A stretch of DNA of 64,000 nt from Amycolatopsis nalaikhensis (GTDB lineage Bacteria > Actinomycetota > Actinomycetes > Mycobacteriales > Pseudonocardiaceae). Of this stretch, positions 23,801 to 30,981 are shown in pieces. Where the stretch lies: the NCBI RefSeq assembly GCF_030264295.1, contig NZ_CP127173.1:4657501-4721500 (forward strand). Reading direction: 5' to 3'. Position 1 is the stretch's first letter, and each line of letters starts with the position of its first letter. The notes beneath the pieces are model-generated. The model did not search any database and had not been told where the DNA came from. It saw only the letters and a program-made list of their open reading frames with translations. The translations under genes were made by a program, and so were the position numbers.

Positions 23801-25207
23801 GAGGTGCTGCCGCACATCTACGACGCCGAGCTGATCGAGTGCACGGACCAGTGGGTGCGGCAGCTGGTCATCAACCTGATGAAGTTCCTCTACCACTGGG
23901 GCGACCACGACGGCGCGGTCACCCTCGCCGATCGGGCCGTGGAGGCGTGGCAGCAAGACCGGGAAGAACGCAACCGCCGGGGCGAAGCGCCCATCGAGGA
24001 CCCGCCGCTGCAGGAGCTGCAGGCGGCCGAGCGGCTCGCGTTCTTCCAGTGGACCGTCGGGCGCTACGCCGCCGCGGCCGAGACCAGCAAGCGCACCTTC
24101 GACCGCTACCGCGAGCTGATCGGCTCCGACCGGGAAGAGACGCTCGACGCCGCGCTCACCTACGCGGTCATCCTCAAAGCGCGAGGTGACTTCGCGGAGG
24201 CTGTCCAGCGCAACGAAGAGATCTACATCAAGGCGCGGGGCTTGTTCGGGGACGACGACCCGATCGCGTTGAAGGCCGGTCGCGACTACGCCACGGCACT
24301 GCTCCTGGTCGGTGACTACCACCTGGCGAACGACGTGGCGGCCGACACCTACCGCAGGTGCATCGAAGTCTTCGGGTACGACAACGCGTCGACCGTCGCG
24401 ATCCAGGTCCTGATGGTGATCGCCCGGCGCGAGCTGGGCGACTACCCCTGGGCGCGGATCGAGCAGCAGCAGATCACCGACCGGGTCGAGCAGCTCTACG
24501 GCACGGACAGCATCAGCACCCTCCGCCGGAAGTACCACCTGGCGGTCGCGTGCCGGAAGGACGGCGATCACGACGAGGCACGCGCGATCTCCGAAGACGC
24601 ACTGCGCCGGTTCCGGATCCGGTACGGCGACAAGCACCCGAACGCGCTGGCCTGCGCTCTCGGGCATTCGATCGACCTGCGGCACGCACGTGAGTACGCG
24701 AAGGCCCGTGCGCTGGGAGAAGAAGTCTTCGACCTCTATCGCGAGAGCCTGGGCGAAAAGCACCCGCACACCCTTTCGGCCGCGCTCGACCTCGGGGTGA
24801 CCATGCGGCTGTCCGGCGACCCGTCGAGTGCGCGGGTCCTGGACGAACGCTCACTCGAGGAACTCCGGGTGCAGCTGGGCGAGGATCACCCGCACACGAT
24901 CGTGTGCGCGATCGACGTCGCCAGCGACCTCGCCGCGCTGGACCGCATCGACGAGGCCGCGGAGCGCGACGCCGAGCTGCTCGTGCGTTCGCGGCGGGTG
25001 CTCGGTGACGATCACCCGACGACGCTGGCGGTCCAGCTCAACTGGTCCCTCGACCTCCGGGCCCTCGGGCGGGCCGAGGAAGCGGACGAGCTCTACGAGG
25101 ACGTCGTCGACCGCTACCGGCACGTCCTGGGCGAAAACCACCCCGGCACGATCGCGGCGACCCAGGGAGTCCGTGCCGACTGCGACATCGATCCGATGCC
25201 CCTCTAG
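20828..25207 (+). CDS. Cassette 1: giant SAV_2336/vWA - NB-ARC - TPR protein (FxSxx-COOH system TPR type)
   Basis: A 1459-aa protein from ATG 20828. A Pro/Glu-rich linker (about 40-90) is followed by a SAV_2336/vWA-like domain at about 165-360 (LTLVVEQAPSMALWAP; LMLVLTDGISDAW). The canonical DxSxS metal site reads EQAPS and is degenerate. A helical part to about 620 leads to NB-ARC: P-loop MGGIGKT at about 664-670, Walker B RWLLVFDSAED, GxP motif LGDLPLAIEQAAAWL. The last 450 residues are kinesin-light-chain-type TPRs (LGEKHPHTLSAALDLGVTMR). The protein ends in CDIDPMPL, as does its paralogue. NB-ARC-TPR architecture implies an NTP switch that oligomerises on sensing a partner. This fusion is typical of proteins named FxSxx-COOH system TPR proteins. 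Confidence 0.85.
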   Translation: MPTQPGDPGREDLTASEVADGLWLMAAIAASSAGEPEPPASTAPPLPAEPPETAEVHPPRVEEEQPRPESPGRPAAPELPPIVQAERRADRVVADARGLFEVEEESPAAGASSPLPDVARLVRAFRAFNRKVPSEQPEDFELDEERTAEVSAEAGVWLPVTRRKRLPWLHLTLVVEQAPSMALWAPTVSAFVALCQRRLGIFRSVQVRLLETGKAGRAEGGMVLGPVLRGGTPDSPARGVGEPVGSSGRRLMLVLTDGISDAWRRDLVQPLLARWGRKVPVAVVHLLPHRLWARGGVDARNAEITTRGPLRPNDSYRVDLTDLLFDELEQAEQTGDAIAVPVLELEERWFRRWVEVVTGRAGVPRKCPVMLIRDRATATVPDSGDIPEPREDEVTAQDRVRDFHSQASPSAFRLATLLAAVPVDIDVASAVQAEMLPGSGPDHLVEVFTSGLLAHDGNRQPWDRNTPWEFSGQTRRVLLSGARRSDTAHAVRAASRRVGEQNPVLARLMAALEDPDSTPDPRPDTATRAEIALERDVMSALSGPYLSRADRLDMVSPMSDTIPRGLERSNIPVEAAEAGQENRDPVERAPTVKEKPDTAEKASVVASVGASTSRQVRRSGEEVPPIWGSIPPPNPNFTGRGELLAQLGERLGAGTTAVLPATLHGMGGIGKTQMATEYIYRHLQDYDIVWWIQATRPTQIHASLTELAQHLRLPGASEANTAVPAVKEALRIGRPYRRWLLVFDSAEDPEMVRPFFPVGGPGDILVTSRNPNWAGVARPLEVAVFERAESKMLLSRRGPQLDDADADRIAEKLGDLPLAIEQAAAWLAETGMTAREYLQLFDEKVAEILDTSNPQDYETSVAAAWNVSFDQLSVSSPAAHQLLQVCAFFAPEPVSRSLFAGVRGLTVSPELDAALRDPIKLGRAVRDINRFGLAKIDHRTDTILLHRLVQLVLRNRMSEQHFREMRHGAHELLANLDPRDPESPRQWQRYQEVLPHIYDAELIECTDQWVRQLVINLMKFLYHWGDHDGAVTLADRAVEAWQQDREERNRRGEAPIEDPPLQELQAAERLAFFQWTVGRYAAAAETSKRTFDRYRELIGSDREETLDAALTYAVILKARGDFAEAVQRNEEIYIKARGLFGDDDPIALKAGRDYATALLLVGDYHLANDVAADTYRRCIEVFGYDNASTVAIQVLMVIARRELGDYPWARIEQQQITDRVEQLYGTDSISTLRRKYHLAVACRKDGDHDEARAISEDALRRFRIRYGDKHPNALACALGHSIDLRHAREYAKARALGEEVFDLYRESLGEKHPHTLSAALDLGVTMRLSGDPSSARVLDERSLEELRVQLGEDHPHTIVCAIDVASDLAALDRIDEAAERDAELLVRSRRVLGDDHPTTLAVQLNWSLDLRALGRAEEADELYEDVVDRYRHVLGENHPGTIAATQGVRADCDIDPMPL

Positions 25208-25210
25208 GAC

Positions 25211-27020
25211 TCAGTGGGTGAAGCGGCCGATCCACTCGGCGACGGCTTCGACCTCCGGATCGGCATCGGCGGTCGCCCGGAGTTCCCGGTGCACCGCCCG
25301 GACCAGTTCCGGGCGGTGCAACAGGGCTCTGGCCGCCGGTCCGGTGCCGCGTGCCGTCAGCGCCAGGCCGAGGCCGACAAGCGCCGCGGGTACGTCCGGG
25401 TCGGTCGCCAGCAGGCTCCGGTAGCCCCGCACCGCGGCCTCGACGTCGCCGGACACCAAGGCCAGATCGGCCTGGGTCACTCCCGGCACCACCGGTCCCC
25501 GCTCGGCGAGCGCGTCGCGATCGCGGCCGAGTCTCAGCCGGATCAAGTCGGTCCTGGCATCGGTCCAGCCGCCGTCCGGGACCGGGGTCGGGATGCGCGG
25601 CTCGAGGGGCTCTTCGAGCTTGGGCCAAGCGTCACCGCGGCACCATGCCCTCGCGAGTGTCGCCACGGCGCCGGCGTGCGGGCGAAGGTGACGGAGACGC
25701 CAGGTCGCGTAGTGGTCCGCGGCCGCGGCGGTCGCCCAAACGCCCGGTTCGGCCGCCACCGGCTCCGCCGGCCATGATCCGAACTCGGCGGCGATGCCGT
25801 CGAGGAACCTGCGCCCCGCCGCGGTGAGGCTTTCGTCTTCGCGTACCGAGCTCAACGTGCGGTCGACCGCTGCCCGCCACAGCGCGAACTCGAAGGCGGC
25901 CGAAGCGTTGCCCTGTTCGGCGGTGGCCAGTGCCCGCCAGAACGCAGTCACGCCGAAGAACGCGTAGATCCCGTGCAGCGCACCGCCGATCGGCCGGGGA
26001 TCATCTCGCCACGGCACGTACAACCGCTCGCGCGGATCGTCGACGTGCAGGGCGGCCAAGTGCTGGACACCTCCCAGCCGGATGTGGTGGAACTCGTGGA
26101 CGAGCGCGGCGGCGAGTTGCTCGGAATCGCCGCTGTAGGCGACGATGGCGCTGCCGAAAGCTTCGCCCGTCGACGCGCTGGGCAGCCGGAACGCCACTTC
26201 CGGCGTCGGTACCAGGGACTCGAGACCAGCGGGCAGTGCCTCGGCCACATCGGGCAGGTGAGCGGAAAGCAGCTGCCACGCGGAATCCACCACCGTTCGC
26301 CACGACTCGAGCTTCCAGCGCCGTGAGCCGCCGCGGCGGGATCGGTTCGTACAGCCCGCGATACGGGTCGAGGTCGTCCAGCCGGAGGGAAAGCCGCCGG
26401 TCACCGTGCCAGCTCGTGGCCCGGCGGAGCGGTTGCCAGCCCTCGGTTCCGTCGCTCGGATCGCTCGGCAGCCGTACCCGGGCGCGCTCGTTCCGGATGA
26501 CGATCCCCTCGTGCGTGGCGGACACCCGCGCCACGCCGTACGTTTCGTTCGTGTCGAGGCGGACCATGCCGAGCGTCGGCAGGGACACGTTTCCCCGCCA
26601 GATCGGCAGCTCCGCTTCGAAGGCCACTCCGGCTCGGATGGCGGCGGCCGCGGCCAGGCAGTGCACGTGCCCGAGGTGGACCCAGAACGGGCAGACGCCG
26701 GCGATGTCCTGGCGGCTCAACCGGGTGGTGTAGCCGGCCCAGGTTCCGGTGTAGGGGTGCTCGAGAATGGTTTCCACCGCGGCGGGCGCCAGTTTCTGAA
26801 CCCGGGCCAGAAGTTCCCACGCCGATTCGGGCGAGGGAAGCGGCCCGGCCAGTTCCGGCGTCTTCGCCGCCAGGTCGACGATTCCCCGCAACAGGAGCAG
26901 CCGTCTGCTCCGCTCGGCCGCGCGGAGCCGCCGCACCGGGTCCGGGCCCCCGCCGCCGCGGGCGAGCGCGTCGAAATCGCTCCAGGAGAGGCGGTGGGGA
27001 TTCAGTCCTTCGGTCACCAC
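25211..27020 (-). CDS. Cassette 1: HExxH peptide-modification protein, frameshifted
   Basis: Two frames together make one protein of about 600 aa equivalent to the intact copy at 35277-37064. The N-terminal part runs from GTG 27020 to ...PPRRLTALEA. The frame then moves by one base at about 26306 (one extra C in GCTCGAG) and continues as ESWRTVVDSAW... to TGA 25211. The active motif is LVHEFHHIRLGG. The family (HEXXH motif domain, recently described as alpha-ketoglutarate-dependent peptide beta-hydroxylases, as I recall) modifies ribosomal peptides. It lies 3 nt downstream of the precursor-like peptide gene. It may be a pseudogene, but a sequencing error is equally possible. Confidence 0.8.
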
Positions 27021-27022
27021 GA

Positions 27023-27214
27023 TCAGTCGACCCGCTTTGCGCCTCCGCTGCCGCTCGCTGTCACCGGGATGTAGGAAACCCGTTCGACCACGTGCCGCAC
27101 CGAGCTCCGCAATTCGCTGCCGTCCAAGGTGCGGAGCCGGGACAGCGGTACTTCACCGAGATCGAGGAGTTCAGATTCGATTCCGGCGTCCCCGCTCGAG
27201 TGCGGTACCTGCAT
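27023..27214 (-). CDS. Cassette 1: FxsA-like precursor peptide with non-FxSxx tail
   Basis: A 63-aa peptide starting at ATG 27214 behind GAGAGGGGA, too small for ordinary gene finders. Residues 11-46 form a leader-like helix (SELLDLGEVPLSRLRTLDG, then LRSSVRHVVER) that matches the FxSxx-COOH (FxsA) leader pattern LxDLxxVxLxxLRxLDxxxLRxxxRH. The C-terminus does not end in FxSxx; it is IPVTASGSGGAKRVD, identical but for one glycine to the paralogous peptide. The HExxH enzyme is encoded 3 nt downstream, so this is most simply its substrate. A GGATAAT -10-like word lies at 27263-27269 on the minus strand. Confidence 0.78.
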   Translation of the reverse strand: MQVPHSSGDAGIESELLDLGEVPLSRLRTLDGSELRSSVRHVVERVSYIPVTASGSGGAKRVD

Positions 27215-27425
27215 CTCGATTCCCCTCTCGAAGGGAGAGCGGACCCCGTCGGCCCGCTTCGCATTATCCCGCATTGCCGGCCGTTGCGACAGGGACGGAT
27301 TCCGTGCGCCGTTCAGGCGATGCGAGGCGGTCCGTTCGCCGGGACCCGGTGGCCGCGCGACCATGGCCGGGAACGCGCGGACCTGTGACAATGGCGGGTG
27401 CCGCGAATGTGGGAGGCCCGTGCCC
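27215..27425. promoter_or_regulatory. Divergent promoter region between peptide 1 and cassette 2
   Basis: A 211-bp gap separates the leftward peptide gene from the rightward cassette 2. The leftward -10 candidate is GGATAAT at 27263-27269. The rightward one is TGACAAT near 27387, in the same position relative to the start as GAGAAT upstream of the cassette 1 gene. No other gene is visible. Confidence 0.5.
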
Positions 27426-28280
27426 ATGGACTCGACCGCGCACCACTGGACGCTCATGGCGCTCGGCGCCGCCGGTCCGGGGCGCGCGACCGTGCATCGG
27501 TTCGTGCACGAAGTGCTCGGGAACTCGGTGCGGGCGTGGCTTGCGGACGCCGGTGTCCACCGCGACTGCATGGTCCAGGACGACACGGGTGACGGTACGG
27601 TGGTCCGGTTTTCCGCCGAGGTCGCGAAAGCGAGGTTGGTGGCGCAGCTCCCCGGCCGCGTGCTGTCCGAATTGTGCCGCTACAACGCCGCGTACGCCGA
27701 AGAAGCGCGCGTCCGGCTGCAAGTGGCCTTCCACGTCGGAGAAGCCGGGGACGCGACCACTCACGCGTTCGGTTTGCTGGGTGCACCCGAAGCGAAGAAC
27801 GCGTTGGAACAACCGGGTGCGCTGCTGTCCCTGATCGTCTCCGAAGCGTTCTACCGCGCGGCCGAGCTGGCTGATCGGGAGTTCGATGGCTTCCGATATC
27901 ACCGGATAAGCCTTTCCGTCAAGCAAACGAAGACCGAGGCTTGGCTGCGGTTGTTCGGTGCGGTTGCCGACCGGCTCGCTCCGCACCCATTGCCACCACT
28001 GGCCGGTGGGCCGGAATTCCCGGCATTGGTCGAGGCACTGCTCGCGGTGCCGTGCGTCCGCGGTGCCGAAGGCCGCCGCCTTCTGCTGGAACTGTTCTCG
28101 CGCCGGGAAATCGCGGACGTCGTTCCTTACCACGCCGAAGACCGGTTGCACGTCATCGCGCTCGCGAGGACGTGCCGCCGGTTCGACGGCGGTCTGGCCG
28201 ATCTGCTCGACGCCATCAAGCTCCTCGATCCGGAATCGCCCGCGGTCACGGCACTCGCCGCGTTGATCGACGGCCGGTGA
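27426..28280 (+). CDS. Cassette 2: cyclase-like domain (degenerate) with EAD2-type domain
   Basis: A 284-aa paralogue of the 17291 gene, from ATG 27426 nine bases after GGGAGG. The fold is kept, with DDTGDGTVVRF (Asp56), LQVAFHVGEAG and a C-terminal EAD2 (FPALVEALLAVPCVRGAEGR ... LHVIALARTCRRFDGGL). The first metal-binding position reads LMALGAAG, so the aspartate present in cassette 1 (VDVAG) is replaced by glycine. A class III cyclase would not be expected to work without it, so this copy is probably a sensor or binding domain only. It lies 128 bp upstream of VMAP 2. Confidence 0.73.
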   Translation: MDSTAHHWTLMALGAAGPGRATVHRFVHEVLGNSVRAWLADAGVHRDCMVQDDTGDGTVVRFSAEVAKARLVAQLPGRVLSELCRYNAAYAEEARVRLQVAFHVGEAGDATTHAFGLLGAPEAKNALEQPGALLSLIVSEAFYRAAELADREFDGFRYHRISLSVKQTKTEAWLRLFGAVADRLAPHPLPPLAGGPEFPALVEALLAVPCVRGAEGRRLLLELFSRREIADVVPYHAEDRLHVIALARTCRRFDGGLADLLDAIKLLDPESPAVTALAALIDGR

Positions 28281-28320
28281 ACCCCGCGTGGCGGGTCCGG
28301 ACGTCCGGCTCCGGCGCTCG

Positions 28321-28369
28321 GGTTGTCCACCTTTTGCCCGCTATTGCCGGCAAGTTCGGTGGGTAGAAT
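28321..28369 (+). promoter_or_regulatory. Conserved promoter-like block before VMAP gene 2
   Basis: GGTTGTCC, CTTTTGCCC, ATTGCC and GGTAGAAT occur here in the same order and almost the same spacing as at 18225-18272, about 40 bp before the ribosome site GGGGAGG. Flanking sequence differs between copies. Confidence 0.6.
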
Positions 28370-28408
28370 CACGATTCCCGGGCCCCCGGGCGGGGAGGTG
28401 GTCGTCAG

Positions 28409-29941
28409 GTGTCGGCCGGAGAACGAACCCACGGACCGGGCCGGGAGGTACAGCTCCCGTCCACGGTTCGCGTGGCGGTCCGGGAGGCTATCGTCAACCT
28501 CCTCGCCAAGGCCGGGTTGGCCACCGACCGGCCGAGCCGGTCGTTGATGGTGGACCTGATCCACGACAACCTGGGTTTCCCGCTGACGCTTTCCGAACAC
28601 GCGACCGGACGGGACCAGCTGATCGACGTCGTGAACGCCTGCGCGCGGGCGGACGGCGGGATGCGGGCGCTCGACCACTCGGTCCGCATGCTCCGGCCCG
28701 GCTCACCGGAGTCCGAGCTCCTGCACCGGCTCGTGCACGAACCGCGGATGCACGACCTGCTGCCGGACTCCGAACTGCTTTGGCTGCGTTCGGTGCTGTC
28801 CGGCTTCACCCCGCCGCGGCTGAGCGCGCTCGTCCGGCGGTCCGCGAGCCCGGCGGTGTGCCCGGCCGGCGAACCGGGCGACGCGTGGGAAGCGTTCTGC
28901 TCGTTGACCGAGCTCAACACACCCGCGCACGGACTGCCGCCGGCGCTCGCCTTCGTCGAGCTCATCGCCGCCAAGTGCGCGCGTCCGCTCGGTGACGAAC
29001 TGCGGGAGTGGAACACCTGGCAGGCGCGCCGGGTACAGGGTGAGGGGCGGTTGCGTGAACTGCGCACCGCACGCACGCCCGCCGACGGCTGCGGCGAACT
29101 GCGCCTGCACCTGGTGATCATGGTGGAGGTCGACGGCATCGACCCCGACCGGCACGTCGTTTCCCATTGGCGCCAGGAGGATCCGCAGGAATGGCCGCCG
29201 GCCAGGGGTGGGATGGCCACCATCCGCGGTGACGAACTCGAAAACCACGTCGGCAGGCTCATCGTCGACGCCGAGCGGGAGTGGTCGGAGTACCGCGAAG
29301 AAGTCGCGCTCGAATTCGTCCTGCCGCGGGCATTGGTCAACCTGCCGGTGCACCGGTGGTGCAAGGAGCACGAAACTGGTGATCCGCGGCCGTTGTTCCT
29401 GGACTACCCGATCGTCATCCGTTCGCTGGAGCGGATGTTTTCCCGGCAGTGGCACCGGGCGTGGCGACGACGGTGGGAAGCGTTGCTCGGCAACCCGTCG
29501 GCAGAGCGCGTTTACTACTGCCGCCCGCAGGACACGGCGGAGCGCCACCGCCTCGACGCCATCCTCAGCGACGGGCGGTGGCTGGTGATGGTGCTCGCCG
29601 CGCCGCCGCCGGAACGACCGCGTCCCGGCGGGGACGAACTGGCGACGGGACTGCGCACCGGCATCCCGGTCCTGCTCTGGCACCCGGACGCCTCCGCCGA
29701 GGTCTTGCGCGGGGCCGTCGCCTGGCTCCTCGACGGCGGCGGCCTCGGCGATCTTCCCGCGCGGACGCAGGATTCGCGCCGGGCGGCGTTCGGTGAGGAG
29801 AGCCCGCCCGCCGACTTCCAGGCCTGCCGCGACCTGGTGATCCTGTGGGACGACCCGAGCCGCCTGATCTTTCTCGACGATGGCCCTTACCTGCCGAACG
29901 CGACACGGGAGGATGCGGATGAACGGGGAAAAGCGTGCTGA
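28409..29941 (+). CDS. Cassette 2: VMAP protein
   Basis: A 510-aa paralogue of the 18317 gene, from GTG 28409. An N-terminal EAD2-like domain (VREAIVNLLAKAGLATDRPS, LIDVVNACARADGGMRAL) and a helical middle (FCSLTELNTPAHGLPPALAF) lead to the VMAP C-terminal domain (LHLVIMVEVDGIDPDRHVVS, WRQEDPQEWPPA, LEFVLPRALVNLPVHRW, HRLDAILSDGRW, LVILWDDPSRLIFL). It overlaps the following MoxR gene by 23 nt, exactly as in cassette 1, so the whole gene order was duplicated as a block. Confidence 0.8.
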   Translation: MSAGERTHGPGREVQLPSTVRVAVREAIVNLLAKAGLATDRPSRSLMVDLIHDNLGFPLTLSEHATGRDQLIDVVNACARADGGMRALDHSVRMLRPGSPESELLHRLVHEPRMHDLLPDSELLWLRSVLSGFTPPRLSALVRRSASPAVCPAGEPGDAWEAFCSLTELNTPAHGLPPALAFVELIAAKCARPLGDELREWNTWQARRVQGEGRLRELRTARTPADGCGELRLHLVIMVEVDGIDPDRHVVSHWRQEDPQEWPPARGGMATIRGDELENHVGRLIVDAEREWSEYREEVALEFVLPRALVNLPVHRWCKEHETGDPRPLFLDYPIVIRSLERMFSRQWHRAWRRRWEALLGNPSAERVYYCRPQDTAERHRLDAILSDGRWLVMVLAAPPPERPRPGGDELATGLRTGIPVLLWHPDASAEVLRGAVAWLLDGGGLGDLPARTQDSRRAAFGEESPPADFQACRDLVILWDDPSRLIFLDDGPYLPNATREDADERGKAC

Positions 29942-30980
29942 GGCCCAGTCGGACTGGGGGATCTACCGCGGGACCGGCCGTCCGCTCCACGACGGTTCGC
30001 TGGCCGACCTGCTGCCGCCCGCACCACCGTGGCGCAAGTTCCGCGGCGGGCCGGTGCCGGAAGAGGACTTCGTCCCGCCCGACGAGGGCGAAGCCGACCG
30101 GCGGCTCGGGTCCGAGCACCGGCTGACCACACGGCACGTCGACCCGCACGAAGTCGACATGGTCAACGCGGCTTTGTACCTGCGCCGCCCGCTCCTGGTC
30201 ACGGGCCGCCCCGGCTGCGGGAAGTCCAGCCTGGCCTACCGGGTCGCTCGCGAGCTGAAGCTGGGCCGGGTGCTGCGGTGGCCGATCACTTCGCACACCA
30301 CGCTGAAGGCGGGGCTGTACCACTACGACGCGATCGGCCGCGCCCAGGCGGCCGGGACCCGATCGGCCGCCGACCGTGATGGTGACGGGGAGCCGCCGAT
30401 CGGGGACTTCGTCCGCCTCGGCGATCTCGGCACGGTCTTCCTGCCACGCAGGCTGCCGCGTGTGCTGTTGATCGACGAGCTGGACAAGAGCGAGGCGGAT
30501 CTGCCCAACGACTTGCTCAGCCTGTTCGAGGACGGTGAGTTCATCATTCCCGAGCTGGCGCGGGTGCGCAGCCGCACCAGCGAGGTCGAAGTCTTCACCG
30601 CCGACCCCGACGCGACGGCCATCGTGGTGGACGGGCGGGTGCGCTGCGCGGCCTTCCCGTTCATCGTGATCACCAGCAACGGAGACCGCGACTTCCCGTC
30701 GGCGTTCCTGCGCCGGTGCCTGCGGCTGGAAATCCAGGACCCGGACATCGAGCAGCTCGCGGCCATGGTGGCCGCGCACGCGCTCGACCCGGAGGACGTG
30801 CACCGGTCCCGCATCATCGAGGAATTCGTGAGCCGCAGCGAAGCCTATGGTGCCCTGCCGGTGGACAAGCTCCTGGAAACGGTCTTCCTGGCGACGTCCG
30901 GTGCCTATCGCGAAGACGGCGAGTCCTGGCCGCGACTGGTCGACGCGCTCTGGCGGCAGCTGAACTCGGTGGTGCCGTGA
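29919..30980 (+). CDS. Cassette 2: MoxR-family AAA+ ATPase
   Basis: A 353-aa protein from ATG 29919 (GGGAGG six bases upstream; ATG 29913 also possible). It shares the N-terminal WGIYRGTGRPL / LPPAPPWRKF module with cassette 1. Walker A is VTGRPGCGKSS, Walker B VLLIDELDK, sensor ITSNGDRDFPSAF and arginine finger FLRRCLRLEI. All catalytic residues are intact. Its stop is one base away from the ATG of the TPR protein gene, so the two are translationally coupled. Confidence 0.88.
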   Translation: MNGEKRAEAQSDWGIYRGTGRPLHDGSLADLLPPAPPWRKFRGGPVPEEDFVPPDEGEADRRLGSEHRLTTRHVDPHEVDMVNAALYLRRPLLVTGRPGCGKSSLAYRVARELKLGRVLRWPITSHTTLKAGLYHYDAIGRAQAAGTRSAADRDGDGEPPIGDFVRLGDLGTVFLPRRLPRVLLIDELDKSEADLPNDLLSLFEDGEFIIPELARVRSRTSEVEVFTADPDATAIVVDGRVRCAAFPFIVITSNGDRDFPSAFLRRCLRLEIQDPDIEQLAAMVAAHALDPEDVHRSRIIEEFVSRSEAYGALPVDKLLETVFLATSGAYREDGESWPRLVDALWRQLNSVVP

Positions 30981-30981
30981 G

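Noticed and set aside
24000..25207. TPR coding repeats considered as a possible DNA repeat or CRISPR-like array
   Set aside because: Periodicity is at the protein level (TPR units) with divergent DNA and no spacer structure.
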